From assembly GCF_965363235.1 (NCBI RefSeq), contig NC_134845.1, forward strand, positions 62,277,261-62,341,260: 64,000 nucleotides of DNA. The letters are read 5' to 3'. Origin of the DNA: Mytilus galloprovincialis. Lineage: Eukaryota; Mollusca; Bivalvia; Mytilida; Mytilidae. Under the pieces are notes generated by a model that did not search any database, was not told where the DNA came from, and saw only the letters and a list, made by a program, of their open reading frames with translations. The position numbers and the translations under genes are program-made. Positions 1 to 12,714 of this stretch are shown here, one piece after another (position 1 is the first letter of the stretch; each line of letters opens with the position of its first letter).

Positions 1-2779
1 GTTGTGGAAGAATTGAAACACATAAACGTACCATCGATACCAGGCTGTATGCCCAAGTGAGTGTTTTAAATAAAGGATTCATTTGTGACGCCTCAATAAA
101 AAAATGCTAGGTAAAATAAGAATTTAACCAATATTCACCTCCCCGAAATTTGTTAGAGGTTTCCAAATATGGCAATGGTAGTCGACACATCATAGGTAGG
201 ATCATGCTTAGTATTTCTCAAAAATCTTTTTGTGAACAGTTTATTTATAACAATGACCACATTAAAGATAATTAAAGGCACCACACAATTGCAGACTATA
301 TATTTAGAAATATGTATATACGTTTTCATATAAAAATGTATATACATTCAAATATTTTTGTTTTACGCATTATATATATCTTATTGGATATAAGTAATAT
401 CTTATATAATCATTCAATTTCGGTTCGGTTAGTATTGTTATTTGTTTCTTTTCAAAAAATTTGTCTTATGGTTGTATGTAGTTGTATGACATATTAAAAT
501 GCAGACTAAATACTGTTCATGCCCTGAAAATGACTATTCAATATGGTGTATTTCAGTCTTGTAGGCGGTATGGTTGTATTTATTAATTACTTCTATTTCA
601 TTTAAACTTTAGTAGATAGTTATTTCATTGACAATAATACTATATTTCCGTATGTTTGTCCGGTTCTCCCATCGGTAAGCATATATAGAGACCAGCCGGT
701 AACACAAATATTCAACAACGTCAAACCAAATAGTGATTGTATCCTTCAACATTTAAACGGGATATCCTCAACTATACCAGCAACCCTCTATCGCGTTAAC
801 TTTTATTGATAAAGTATTAGATTAATGTATTACAAATGTACAAATAGCGCTGTTCCAGAACTGAAGTATTTGGATACGAATACGTATCGAAGCATTTCAT
901 ATAACATGTATAAAAGATCTAGTTAAAATGGGTAATTTTTTTTTTGAACCGACGAATCAAAAAATGTATTGATTAGATTTAAAAAATGGGTTTTGCCATG
1001 TGCACTTGGTTTCTACTGTATTTTGTTTAATAGCTCATTATAGCAGATAAAGAATTCAAACGGCATATTCAGGATTTTTTCAAACTCCTTTATTCTTTAA
1101 AAAGGTCAACGAAATACTTTAAAATAGTTCCTACAATTATTTAGTGCCACGTCTGACTTTAACATAAGTTCAGTCCAGTATGACAATAGAGAATGCAATA
1201 TCGTGTATACTACGAATACATGTAATACTCATTTCAGCATATTCACAAATAATTTATATACGTTCCGCAACAGCTCTAATAGGATTAGACATAAACTATT
1301 TCAAACTTTGAAGTGCACTCCTTCATATAGTTATCTATAGAATATTTTTGTAAACGTAAGTTATAAATAAAACATAAATGTATCTATAAATAATTGTAAA
1401 ATAGTCACATGTTCTCTCGAAGCTATAAGACATACCAATAATATACAAACTATACGACCAATGACATTTTAAGAAGACACCATTTATGTTTAAAACTGTA
1501 ATCAGTAATCGTTTAAATAAAACAAAACATATATCATATCCATGTGTATATATCGCTTCTTTGGACATACAATTTTTTTTAAACTGTTAAATCGTGTAAT
1601 CAATATAGTACACGGATTAATTCAATAAATTAGTTTACGGAAATAATCACAATGTCAACAATATAATTCGCTGATTCTCATAGATAGGGATGTTTTACAA
1701 GCGTGCGTCACTAATAGTTAAGTGTGCTGTTATAAATTTGTTCTTGTGGATTTTTAATCATGTTGAACAATGGTTTCCCTCTAATTGTCATATGGCATGT
1801 GCATATTTATCAATGTTTGTTAGAACCAAGTGGAAGATGCAATGTATCAACACCCGGAAGGTATGGATTTCCTTATTTTTCATATTTACTATTCTTTTTC
1901 AAAAGTCAAATAATCTAGTAAAAACATATCAATAGATAACTAAATATAAAAACAATTGTAAACAGTTAATTTATATTTATGAACAAATCAATGATAATTC
2001 ATGTAAACACAGAAGTATTTTCGACGAACTCAAGAACATCTTTTTCGCTTTCGAAAATGTAACAAAATCGAAAGACATACTAGTATAATTATCAACATTG
2101 GGGAAAACACAATCGCACTATCAAATTTATAAAATTTCAATCACTTCAAACGATAAAAAAAACCACTTTGATGATGTTCATGACAGCTTATCCACTTTGT
2201 ATACATGGAAACATAATTGGACAAATACATAATAAACACTTCTTCTATTGATAGCATGCTAATTTTTTAAAGATTGTAATGTTGTATTACACACAAAGGA
2301 ATGTCAGGATTGTTTAAATAATAGACGAACTGTATGGAGTTTTATTTGTACAATACTGACATCACATTGTATGTTTTACGACAATAAAACCCCCCAAAAT
2401 GCATTATATGACTTATTACTTGTAAATAGTTATTACAATATTTATTGTTTTTTCTGATATGTTGATATGTTGATTATTTTCATTTAATCAACATTTGGCT
2501 AGTTCGATCCTAGTCAAATATAAAACATATGAACTATTTGTATTAACCCTGTAGCTCAAATACCCGTAATCCCAGTGGGCGTGCTATTACATTGTTGCCA
2601 CATGCTTGGATTTGTGGCTATTGCATGATAGGTAACAACGGTTAACAAATAAGCTGACGTCAGGGCAATGACTCAATTCATGTTGACACTTTAATGCATT
2701 CTGTACATTGAACTTTGTTTAAATTTGCCCGAAGTTATTTACAGTGGAGGCAATTGAAAAAGCAAGATGTTTTGAATAA
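1..2779. other. Non-coding stretch, no supported gene
   Basis: AT-rich sequence without a convincing exon. A TATA-like string (tatatagag) sits near 683 but no coding exon follows it. A short piece near 1960-2010 resembles part of the mussel repeat described at 47.5-47.9 kb (atcaatgataattcatgt). The missing first exon of the receptor gene that starts at 3775 could be here or left of the window; no signal-peptide exon with the needed phase-2 exit was found. Confidence 0.5.
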
Positions 2780-3679
2780 AATTGAGAATGGAAATGGGGA
2801 ATGTGTCAAAGAGACAACATCCCGACTATAAGAAGACAGCAGCAGAAGGTCATCAACGGGTCTTCAATGCAGCGAGAAATTCCCGCACCCGGAGGCGTCC
2901 TTCAGCTGGCCCTTAAACAAGTATATATACTAGTTCAGTGATAATGAACGCCATACTAAACTTCAAATTGTACACAAGAAACTAAAATTAAAAATAATAC
3001 AAGACTAACAAAGGCCAGAGGCTCCTAATTTCGGACAGGCGCAAAAATGCGGCGGGGTAAACATGTTTATGAGATCTCAACCCTCCCCCCTATACCTCTA
3101 GATAATACAAAAAAGTAAACGCATAACAATACGCACATTAAAATTCAGTTGCAGAGAAGTCCAAGTCGGATGTCAGACGATGTAACCAAAGAAAATAAAC
3201 AAAATGACAATAATACATAAATAACATCAGACTACTAGCATTTAACTGACATGTCAGCTCCAGACTTCAATTAAACTGATTGAAAAATTATGTCTTCATC
3301 ATATGTATATCAGGCACAATCCTTCCCGTGAGGTGTTTAGTATCATACCATCATAACATATATGAGAAGAACATAACCCGTGGCATGCCAGCAACTGGTT
3401 TGTAAATAAATGTGTTTAGTTCCGATGCAAAGACCCTATAAGTGCATCAATGTTAACGTCAAAATATGCAATCTTTAATGACCTGACAACAGTATCATAA
3501 CTATAGCCCTTCTTAAAAAGTATATTTAAAGGTTTTATTAGCTTCTGATGTGAATACTGACATTTTTGTGCTTTATAAAGAATATTTACATAAAATATTG
3601 GATGTGACATACCTAGACGTAAAAGAAGTCTGCATGTTGATCTATATTTACGAATGATATCCTTATACTGATGATAAAA
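2780..3679 (-). pseudogene. 3' end of a minus-strand retroelement (mussel interspersed repeat)
   Basis: Read on the minus strand, 3679-3416 is one open frame ending in TAA. It includes RKYRSTCRLLLR, SHPIFYVNILYKAQK, KKGYSYDTVVRSLKIAY and IDALIGSLHRN. The 630 bp that follow (3415-2780 on minus) are a non-coding tail containing the strings gcagcgagaaattcccgcac and ggaggcgtccttcagctggc, which I recognise as one of the commonest mussel repeats. The frame is closed by a stop just upstream at 3680-3682, so this is a 5'-truncated copy. The conserved C-terminal peptide suggests the tail of a retroelement polyprotein, but no catalytic motif is present and the class is not assigned. It lies immediately 5' of the first visible exon of the receptor gene, in what is probably its intron 1. 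Confidence 0.6.
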
Positions 3680-3774
3680 TTAGGAAATGTTTTGAAAATG
3701 TATTTTCTATTATCAATTAGGTTGAAATTACCCTTTTATCATGTTTATGCAGCATTAAGTCTTATTGTTTGTAG

Positions 3775-6700
3775 TGACCACACCTGGTTATACTGCTGTG
3801 ATAATTTTGAAGATATAAACAACACATGCATTGGTGAGTAAATTTATATCGATATTATATGTCTAAATATCTGGATTTGGGATTATGGAAAGTTACTTAA
3901 CAAAGAAACGTGTGGTAAACGTCAATGAGACTTGACCGTAACGCCAATACAAAACGTGTAACGAAAAACAATAAACATGAGTGTATTAAAACAAAGTCAA
4001 ACTATAATTGAAAGTTTCAGTCTCAGTCTTTAGTTTTACAATGAATAAATTGTTTCACTCTAAACCCGTCTTAATTATAAGAAAAGTATAATAATAATAA
4101 TACAATTTTCAGGTCTTATGGGCATGACTCAATTTGGTTCTAGTTTAATATTGATATTATGCGTGTATTACCTATAGGTGTAAAAGGATAACTCGGGTTG
4201 CAATTTAACATTGTAGGAACACATACAACAAGCAAGCATATGAGTACGGACGATCTTACCCGTACTGAATTAAGTCGGTTGAGACACAATTACAAGTAAA
4301 ATTTCAATGCATTTGTTCAGGATCCGCTTATACAATCCAATTAAGTAACATCTTTTTTAGAAGACACAATTTTATGTAGTAACAAAACTGCATAAATATT
4401 ATGAGGGAACTTTTGGTGCCATCTGCGATTTGAATCCGTAGTTGGCAGCTTCTACAAAGAAATTATGTTGAATATTTAAACTTTGACTTATAAAAAAAAA
4501 TCTACCATTCGCATGAACAAAAAGTCTATAAAACCTTTCATATGACAAAATAAGTGCAGATACATGTAACTTAAAATTAAAATCATTATTAAACGGATGA
4601 TACATTTATTCATGAAAATTCAAAACGAAAAAACGCTAGTACTTTTATATTTTTTAGTTCCATTTTTTTTTTATAGAATGTGAAATTGGTTATAAAACAC
4701 TCAAAGGCAAACCTTGTCAACCCTGTTCTGGTGGTTATTACGGGAGGAGATGTGTAGAGTCATGTAAATGTAAACAAAATGAAAGGTAATATCACATTTA
4801 AATAAGGTTTTAAGGAAAGCAACATTTTGGCATTCAAAGATAACATGACACTAGTTTAAAACATTACAACTATTTAATTTTGCTTTACTATGAAATCAAT
4901 AGAACTAAAGCCAATATACAAATAGAATTAAAAAAATCGTCAAAGAAAAATTTCATATCGAAATGTGGAGGAATAGGGTACATGTTACATTGCTATACTA
5001 TTTATCAAGACAATCGGTCATCAAATGAACAATTTGGGTGACCGTGTGGTCTTTAGAATGACAAAACAGTATTATAGCAATTTAAACTATGATCATGTAG
5101 ATAAAACACTTTTTACTTCGGGTTTATTATAAAATTGCAGGTGGACATTTTTATAAACATCTAAAGCATTAATTTTTTCATAAAAGCCATACAACGAATA
5201 TTGAAGGTTGGCCATGCAATTAGGTTAATTTACCTCCTTTTGTTTCGAAAGAGTGTGTAATTTTGGAAATTTCAATGATCTTCGGTAAAACTCATTAGCA
5301 GGTAAATGACATTGATCATTTTATCAAATTTAAAAATGACCATTCATGTTTTATTTTTACGTACAGTATGCTAATAAGCGAATTCAACAAACTTGTCCAA
5401 ATTATTAGCCTGGTTTTGTATATAAGATTTTCCCTTGTCGTGTCCTGTTTCGAAGAATAATCTTTGCTAAAGCCAGACATTCGTTAAGTTAACTTAATTA
5501 TAAATACACTGACACGTCCGTTATTGATAGAATTGCAAAACAATGATGTTTGCACACCGAAGAACTAAAGCTACAATTCAAAAGTTAAAATATGGTCTGT
5601 TTGAATAGAAAATATATGCCTCTATTTTCATTTGTCTATTACAGTCGGAAGTACAATGCTGGTCGGTGAACCTGTTCTTGCGATTGTTAAAATTGATTCC
5701 GATTGATTGCAAGAGACACACATTCTTTCACTCAAAAGCCAAGTATTGAACGATTACATTTTGAATGATTTTTTTTTTCATCTCAACGCATACTACGATC
5801 ATTTAAGTTGGCACGTTGAGTAACAAAAAGATAAGCAAAATAGTTTTAGTAGGATCTTGATGAAATAAAGACACAAATATTGATTTTTTTCTACTTAAAA
5901 CATTTTAATTGCTACATTGCTATTTGATTTGTTGCCGAAATTGATCACTGTTTTAGAATTCTCAATCTCTCATAATATTGAATTTGATCACTGTTTTTGA
6001 ATTCACAATCTCTCAAAGCCATATAATACGATGCAACAATAGTTTTAATGCTATTGTGATTTGAAAATTATACATTAAGATATATGACTATATCTGCATG
6101 TAACACCGTGCGTATAGACAATGAAACACAGAAAACCTATTTGAACAAAAGCACAAAAAGACCAACATTAAAGGCCCATTGAGGCAATAAATTAAAAGAA
6201 ACAGTGACTTGAGTAGGAAATAAATTAAAAGAAACAGTGACTTGAGTAGGAAATAAATTAAAAGAAACAGTGACTTGAGTAGGAAATAAATTAAAAGAAA
6301 CAGTGACTTGAGTAGGAAATAAATTAAAAGAAACAGTGACTTGAGTAGGAAATAAATTAAAAGAAACAGTGACTTGAGTAGGGAATTAAAAACGGGTCAA
6401 TAAGTAGGATTGGTACCAAGGTAAGAACACCGTTGCACAATTGTATATAATACTTCACAGATCTACCTTAGTTAATTGTTTCTACAACTAAAGGAATAGT
6501 ATTTTTGTTATCATAATTCTTCAAAAGAACATTAACTTTATGGTTAAATAATCATAGTCATACTATTTGTCTTTGTGCAAATGTTCCTGTATATTAGGCA
6601 TCGACGGCTTTAGAAATAACGTATTATGCACATCCATATTTATTTCGACAGATGTGATCATGTTGTAGGGTGTTTGGAGTTATCAACAATAGACGATAAA

Positions 6701-8060
6701 AGTTTCTATACAGGTAAATCATCACTGTGTAACGTCATATTCGAAAAAATATTTGTCGGGAAAGTGCTCGCGGGGGTAAAAAAGGAATATCCAAATTGCC
6801 AAATTCCATGGTATTTGAGGTATATTTAACGAACAGACAAAGTCGTTTGAAATGAGAAAAAAAATGTTAGAATATGCGAAAAAAAAACACTAGCTACCAA
6901 CCAATCAAAATCCGGCATTCTTATATAAGGTGTAATTAGGTAAGAAAAGGAACTCTCACAATTATGAACTCAATTAGCATACAAACTAACTGGCATAATA
7001 ATTTCTTCTTTTAAAATGTTCCTGTAAACATATTTTCTATAACATGTATGCGTTGATATCTTATTATCAATTAGTAAGATTTCCTTTCGGCTACAGCATT
7101 TTTGGTGATCTAAATATTTCTCACAACTCATACATCCTTCCTTTGTGTAAAGGAAAACAAATACATTATGAGTTACACGCAGGTTTTTATATTAATAAAC
7201 TTTGAATATGATACATGCTTGTGTTATATATCATTATATCTTTTTTTCCATTACGTTTTAAAAACCTCAACGAAATAGCGCAATAGTACTGAAAGTGGCA
7301 TGTAATACAAATAATCAATCACTCAAATTAAAGATTAAACAAAACCAGAATCAAAACAAAGAAAATTGAAAATCAACGTATTTATTAGAAAGTATGCTAT
7401 TTTTTTTTATACTGAAATCTTTTGTAAATTAAATATAATTAACAGATGTGTGTATTAGCCAAATTGACTGTGCAATTAGTGTGGATTCATTTTGTATTTG
7501 ATATTATAGGTCATTCTACCATAGAGGAGTCCATTACGGTATTGTTTCCTGCAGAAAATATTACTCGAAATCAGTGTAAGTGAAAAGTACTTTCTTGGCT
7601 GGTACATTCCTTTGTTTTATTCTTATTTTGAACACTAATTTGGCTAAAACATGTAAAATAATTAACTTTTCATACAGATGTATATCATTTTTAAGATACT
7701 TTTTTTTCGTTAGATCGTCAATTTGTTGATACATTTGTAAGTAAAACATTGACACAGGCGTTTTATGATCTTTTGAATCGCATTGTTGTGTGTGCTTTTT
7801 TATGTTCAGATAAACAAAAATACCGTCATAACAGGGAAATTGAAATGAATTTTTCAGATAAAAGAATTTTGGGGATCCAGCCAATCCTTATTTACATAAT
7901 GTGTGCAGGATTTGTAACAATTTTGGTAACGATAACATCAGCTATTATGGTATACAGAAAGAAGAGACAAAACGAAAAGCCCAAAGATATTCGAAGAATA
8001 ACCAATGAGGAACATCAGACTGAAAATATTGAAACAGATCATTACTTGACAATTTTGTGA
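3775..8060 (+). CDS. EGF-like single-pass receptor, MEGF/Draper-like, copy 1 (5' partial)
   Basis: Five exons can be chained by GT-AG borders and phase: 3775-3833, 4677-4785, 6652-6713, 7510-7575 and 7810-8060 (TGA at 8058-8060). The first gives YCCDNFEDINNTCI. The second is EGF-like, with GYKTLKGKPCQPC and GGYYGRRCVESCKCKQNER. The third gives RCDHVVGC, and the fourth a Thr/Glu-rich juxtamembrane piece. The last holds a basic segment, a transmembrane helix (PILIYIMCAGFVTILV onward), the stop-transfer YRKKRQ and a tail of about 34 residues ending DHYLTIL, a YxxI motif. Cysteine spacing is that of MEGF10/PEAR1/CED-1-type receptors, which bind debris or microbes at the cell surface, but with one EGF unit only. 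Entry phase 2 demands an upstream signal-peptide exon, which I could not find. No disabling change is visible. Two paralogues follow on the same strand. Ligand and function are unknown. Confidence 0.75.
6184..6381. repeat. Minisatellite, 33-bp unit x 6
   Basis: Six head-to-tail copies of a 33-bp unit (core aaagaaacagtgacttgag) start at 6184, 6217, 6250, 6283, 6316 and 6349. Copies 2-6 look identical and only the first differs slightly at its left edge. It lies in the intron between the EGF exon (ends 4785) and the RCDH exon (starts 6652) of the first receptor gene. The near-perfect identity implies recent expansion or gene conversion, so length polymorphism is likely. Confidence 0.95.
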
Positions 8061-8671
8061 ATATTTTTTTTCCATATATGTTTAAAGATATGATGAACTT
8101 GTGATAAATGATGTACACAATTTGCCTCCTTTGGAAGCTGATATGATTTTTTCCCGACGTAGTCGGTATAGTTTCGGTTTGTGCCCTTTGAACTTAAGGA
8201 CGCTTACCTATGGCAACAGAATACGCATGCTCGAAAATCCTTTCTGTGATTGGACAAAATGCTGTCATGATTTGGTTGTCTTTGAAAAAACGTCTCGTTA
8301 ATTATATCGTGATGGAAAGCAAGTGAAAAACTATAAATATTTGAACTAGATCTTACAAAGATTTATATTTTTATTAAAACAATTGTTTCTCCAATAGCTC
8401 TTTGCAACCATGACAGCTGTTTATTCGGGACAATTATATAATTTTTAATGTAATCTTTGTTGTACGAACGTACATGACTTTAAGAACGCACCTACGCATG
8501 TGAAATTTCCGCGGGGTTTTGGTGAATGTAAATAGAAAGATACGAGGACCGAGAATACTGAACACAAACAGAGAATACGTTATTTAAATGGTAAATTACT
8601 TATTTAAATATAATCGGAATATGTTGGTAATTCATTGATTTTAAGATAATTAGAGCATTGTTGTTCACAAA

Positions 8672-8947
8672 ATGAAGGTAGTGAACGGGCGTGGCCACCA
8701 AGGACAAATTGTGTCAAACTATGCAGGTTTTCAGTGCACTGCAATCGTCCTTTATGCACTCATTACCGTATGTTCAGTAAAACCAGATACTATTGATTAC
8801 ATTGTACAAAATGGTCACCAAATGTATCAGCAGCTAATATCACAATCAAACAACCCAACACTAAGATGTTTGGGACATTGGGAATTGTCCCATTATGTAC
8901 ATATTAGAAATCGTCTAAAAGACCTTCCTTTCTTATCTCAAACTTGA
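8672..8947 (+). CDS. Truncated herpesvirus-tegument-like / OTU-like cysteine protease fold protein
   Basis: A 91-codon frame opens at ATG 8672 (context caaaATGa) and stops at 8945-8947. It contains GRGHQGQ, then AGFQCTAIVLYALITV, then IDYIVQNGHQMYQQL and NPTLRCLGHWELSHY. The order H-Q-G-(x)n-AG-Q-C-T...AL...D-x-I-x2-G-x2-M/L-Y matches, from memory, the N-terminal half of tegument-type deubiquitinases (peptidase family C76 fold), many copies of which occur in bivalve genomes. The Cys in QC would be the nucleophile. The C-terminal half that should bring the catalytic Asp and His is absent, so this is a fragment or one exon of a longer gene. It starts 600 bp after the receptor stop codon, on the same strand. 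An AATAAA follows at 9170. It is a host-genome sequence; activity is not expected. Confidence 0.5.
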   Translation: MKVVNGRGHQGQIVSNYAGFQCTAIVLYALITVCSVKPDTIDYIVQNGHQMYQQLISQSNNPTLRCLGHWELSHYVHIRNRLKDLPFLSQT

Positions 8948-8949
8948 AT

Positions 8950-10070
8950 TTGATTAGTTATGACTTAATGTACAATATATTTTACTTTTTGTAAGAACAA
9001 TGACTGAAAGCAAATGAAAATATTATAGTTGAGTGCTTCAGCATCTTGGAAGCTTCTACTTATACTACCAATAGTTTCTAGCTTTGTTAATCATGAATTA
9101 AATTTGATGTAAACATTAGTAAATGCATATTTGTTTCTTTCTATTTGCACTCGTCTGGATTTTTTGACAAATAAAATTTGTAGATACATTGTATCATCAC
9201 AATATTCTTATATATTGTTCCTCTAATATAACCAGACTTAGTAAAGAATTTCTTGTAGTTACATTCTGATGGAGATTTAAGTCATTGTGCTTCTGAAGGT
9301 TATCGAAGGGATAGTTTTAAACATATACTCAAATTTAAATACGTCGGATATCATTTTTAAAGATAGTTCTTGTTTCATATAGCTCTGCAACTTTCAATAT
9401 ATTGAGTGTTTAGGATCAAAGAAAAAGCTCTTCGAACGCATACAATTGTAGTTTATATTTTATATAACACCAGGTTGATGTTACTGTTGGTGAACCATCA
9501 ATCACTTAGTACATTTTCAACTCCGCAGGTTGTAATTCAGTGCTGAAACTATAAATAACAAACCCATAGTCTTCAACTGCCGGACCTTGAACTGTACGAC
9601 ATATTTAAAATTTGTTTACATGTTGTTGATTATTTTAATTCTACCTATATGGTATTGGTGTTTAAAGTATTTGAAATTAGTTATGGCTCTTTTACTCTAA
9701 GATTTATAAAGGTTTGTTTAATGTCATTCAATAGAAGTAGCATTCCATTTTCAAATTTCTATTAACTATACATTGTATTCAGATTAAAGAATGTAAGTTC
9801 CCTTTTTATTTAAAAAAAAAGTCCTTGACAGATATTCTTAAGGTATGCAAGTTTTATATGCCATAAGTCATTTTAATTTGTATGTAACTGACATTTTTTG
9901 ATTATCTATTTCTGTGTTGAAATGGATTATCATTGACCATGTGTAGATATGGTCATTAATTATCATTAACCATGTTGATATGGTCATATTTAAATTGTAC
10001 ACTTTATTCAAAAGGTTTGTCTGAATACTAAATATCATCTACAACAGAAATAAATAACCTAAGTTTAAAC
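8950..10070. other. Non-coding stretch
   Basis: No coding or repeat feature is supported here apart from the poly(A) signal noted separately. A small duplication (gaccatgt..gatatggtcat) lies at about 9935-9990. Confidence 0.5.
9170..9175 (+). promoter_or_regulatory. Possible polyadenylation signal AATAAA
   Basis: AATAAA about 220 bp after the stop codon at 8947. In such AT-rich DNA this hexamer also occurs by chance, so the link to the protease-like frame rests on position alone. Confidence 0.3.
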
Positions 10071-10079
10071 TTTTTGATT

Positions 10080-10150
10080 GAAGTGTCATTAATAAGTCTT
10101 TTGTAGGCGAAACGATTGTCTGGCGAATATTATTTCAGTCATTGTTAATA
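10080..10150 (+). repeat. Diverged fragment of the gacgaaacgcgcgtctggcg repeat
   Basis: The string gtcattaataagtcttttgtaggcgaaacgattgtctggcg here parallels the repeat core at 10870-10925 with many substitutions. Confidence 0.5.
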
Positions 10151-10789
10151 TGTTGAGTATATTAGTCATGTAGTTCCTAAAGCATTCATACGTCTGCGCT
10201 TTTTGAAGTTTGATTATTACGCGTTCCTGATGGAGGTAAACAAAAATGGCGCATCGTACTTATCAGATTTATAAAGTTTTCGAATATATGTTAGTTCTTA
10301 TTGTAATAGCTCTTTCTAATAAAATGACATACGTACTAAACTCGACGATATGACAATTATTTTTAAATATACTTTGCAGGTGAACTCCCAATCATATTTC
10401 TTTCTCTCCCTTTTTTTTTCTTTCTTTTTTTTTATCAAAATATTTGTAGCGATGATATATTAAGAAGGATATTTTTCTGACAATTTCATAAATATGGAAA
10501 CAAAAATTGTCAGATTTTGTCTCTCTTTTTGATTTATAAATTCAGATAAAACAATTGCATCCGTTTCATTTCTAACAAAAGCATTTGTTTACCTATTATA
10601 CAATGAATTAATAAAAACATACCTGTATATGCTGGTTTATTTTAGAATTAAGGTGTGTTAGATTGTGGATTGTTCTGTATTACTTATTTTTAACGGAAAT
10701 GCTATCGAAGATCGCAAATGCTATCGAAGTTCAAATACAAAAGACATTTCCAGGCAATTTGTGATGTATCGCTTGAAGTAAATTGATTT

Positions 10790-10960
10790 ATTTGGTTAAG
10801 CTGTTTGGAATTTTTTATCCTCAATGCTCTTCAACTTTGTAATTGTTTGGCTTTTTAAATATTTTGAAATGAGTGTCACTGATGAGTCTTATGGAAACGA
10901 AACGCGCGTCTGGCGTACTAAATTATAATTCTGGTACCTTTGATAACTATAATAAATATA
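10790..10960 (+). repeat. Mussel interspersed repeat, core gacgaaacgcgcgtctggcg
   Basis: Contains the string ttggaattttttatcctcaa, then gtcactgatgagtctta, aacgaaacgcgcgtctggcg and tggtacctttgataactat in the fixed order seen at 24780-24905 and 47215-47370, and inverted at 47490-47925. No open frame and no target duplication were recognised. Its class is unknown. It is one of the most abundant short repeats of mussels as I remember them. Confidence 0.75.
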
Positions 10961-11059
10961 GTAATTTTTATTCATTTTATTGATAATCAATAACAAGGGG
11001 CGTCATCGAACTCATTGTATTAAATAAATCATTAACGGAATATGTAGGTAAGCAACATT

Positions 11060-11290
11060 GATCAACAATAATATAAAACGATATAGCTGCCAGATGCTAA
11101 TCCAGGTTTTTGAAAAGGGGAGAAGTATAGGCAACATGCTTGCCTCCGGAACGACCAATCTTTTATCCTACTCTTACATATTGCGCGCTTGGCAGACAGG
11201 CAGCCAATCTTTGATTTGAAACGGGCGAGGATCGAGCTCAATACTTCCCGCACTCGAGCAGTGTTGTAGCGTTGATGCTATTGAAGTCCA
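11060..11290 (-). repeat. Possible tRNA-derived SINE-like sequence
   Basis: On the minus strand, starting near 11290, a string with tagcatcaacgctacaac is followed by gagctcgatcctcgcc, which resembles a Pol III box B (GGTTCGANTCC) at a tRNA-like spacing. A cloverleaf could not be completed by eye, so this is not called a tRNA gene. Confidence 0.3.
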
Positions 11291-12714
11291 TGTAGGTCAT
11301 GGTGTAAAGTATATTGAATGACCACTGTTCAAAACGTTGGATTTACTATTTTACTCTTTACTCGTTCATTCCTCATAAGTAATGTTTTTGAAACTTGCTA
11401 TCATAAAATGAACAAGGTAGATGCAAAAAACAAAGTTTACCTTGAAAACAAATTAGATTTAAGACTAGAGGTCATAAATGTGAAACTGATATACAATGCT
11501 GATTTTTTTTTCAAACGAACTTGTTACTTTTGGTGGACAACGTTTACCTTAGAATATATCAACAAGACTTCATATATAGTTCGCCTAGTTATTGTGATCC
11601 TTACATTTGACAAAATGTAAACGTATAAAGTAAAAGGACATAGTGAAACTTAAACTTAATAACCCCAAATCTGTATAATGGTTACTTTTACAAATTTGAC
11701 ATGGATGGAGAGTTTTGTCTAGTACCGGATCTTTTGTTATCCTTATAAACGCGGTATGGAGGAGTCCATACATATAAGTCTGTCAATTTTTTTGTTTCGA
11801 TCAGGATTTGAAAACTGAACATTGAACTTTAAAACAGCTGTTTCTTTGAAAAATATTGATTTGATGCGCATTAGAAATGTTATTTCAGGATGATACTACA
11901 CATATCTGGATTCCTCAGAGACAGAATCATTTTACCGGTGTGTGACCTATCAAGTTTATGATCACCTAGTCACTTTTTTCGGATTAGTGTTTTCAATTAA
12001 CCGTCCAATCCCTATTGGCATTGACAACTTTTAACCAAACGAGGCTTTAGCTGTCAAGATTCAGGTCATTTGCATTGCCAGAAAAAAATAAAATTCAAGT
12101 GACGCTACTGTCGACAAATTGATAGTTGATTGCTTAACGTACAGTGGCAAATATTTCATGCATTTTACGTACAAAAAGCATGGCATCCTCTCTACAAGAT
12201 GCATCTTATTAAACGTCCCGACTCTGAACAGACGGGACTGAGTACTTGTACATCCCGCACAATCAAACGGACTCCTCACTTTTGCAATTGTTAAACTGCC
12301 GATCATATTACTGTTTACCCGATCAAATTACGGGGGTTTTATACTGTCGAGTACCCGACAAAAGAGACACATAAAATCATTGAAGATACATATTCATTTA
12401 CGTGTATCAATTTAAACATTTGAAACAAAAATGTGTGGCCTTAAGACAATGTCCCCTTCACATGATCATATTTCCACATGTTCCATGCTCGGTGAACTTC
12501 TTAATCCGGGTCAAACTTTAATTTGGTATATTTATTGTTAACGTTTTATAATTGGAACAGAAAAGAAGAATTGACATATTCGCAAACCAGTAAAAATTAA
12601 AAACCAATTGTTCAGAGAACAATTGAAAGTCTTTCCACACCAAAGAAATTTTGATAAGATAGTTTCTTCATACTGATGCGATAAATAATGGTTTAATTAT
12701 ATTAATGAGTGATG

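Noticed and set aside
1690..1860. Open stretch with a hydrophobic start and a GTATGG donor, considered as exon 1 of receptor copy 1
   Set aside because: It exits in phase 0, not the needed phase 2, and lacks the A-F-x2-G-G/V-C signature of the other first exons.
5555..5620. Similarity between the intron of copy 1 and 61690-61770 (aactaaagctaca, gttaaaatat)
   Set aside because: Only two short matches; not enough to claim paralogous introns.
5640..5700. Possible relic of a further EGF exon (cagtcggaagtacaatgctg; Cys-rich in one frame)
   Set aside because: Too short, has a stop in the Cys-rich frame and no donor; chance cannot be excluded.
6184..6381. CRISPR-like array
   Set aside because: Units abut without spacers and the genome is eukaryotic; it is a minisatellite.
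8101..8301. 66-codon open frame after receptor copy 1
   Set aside because: No motif, no splice link and no family recognised; likely 3' UTR or a repeat.
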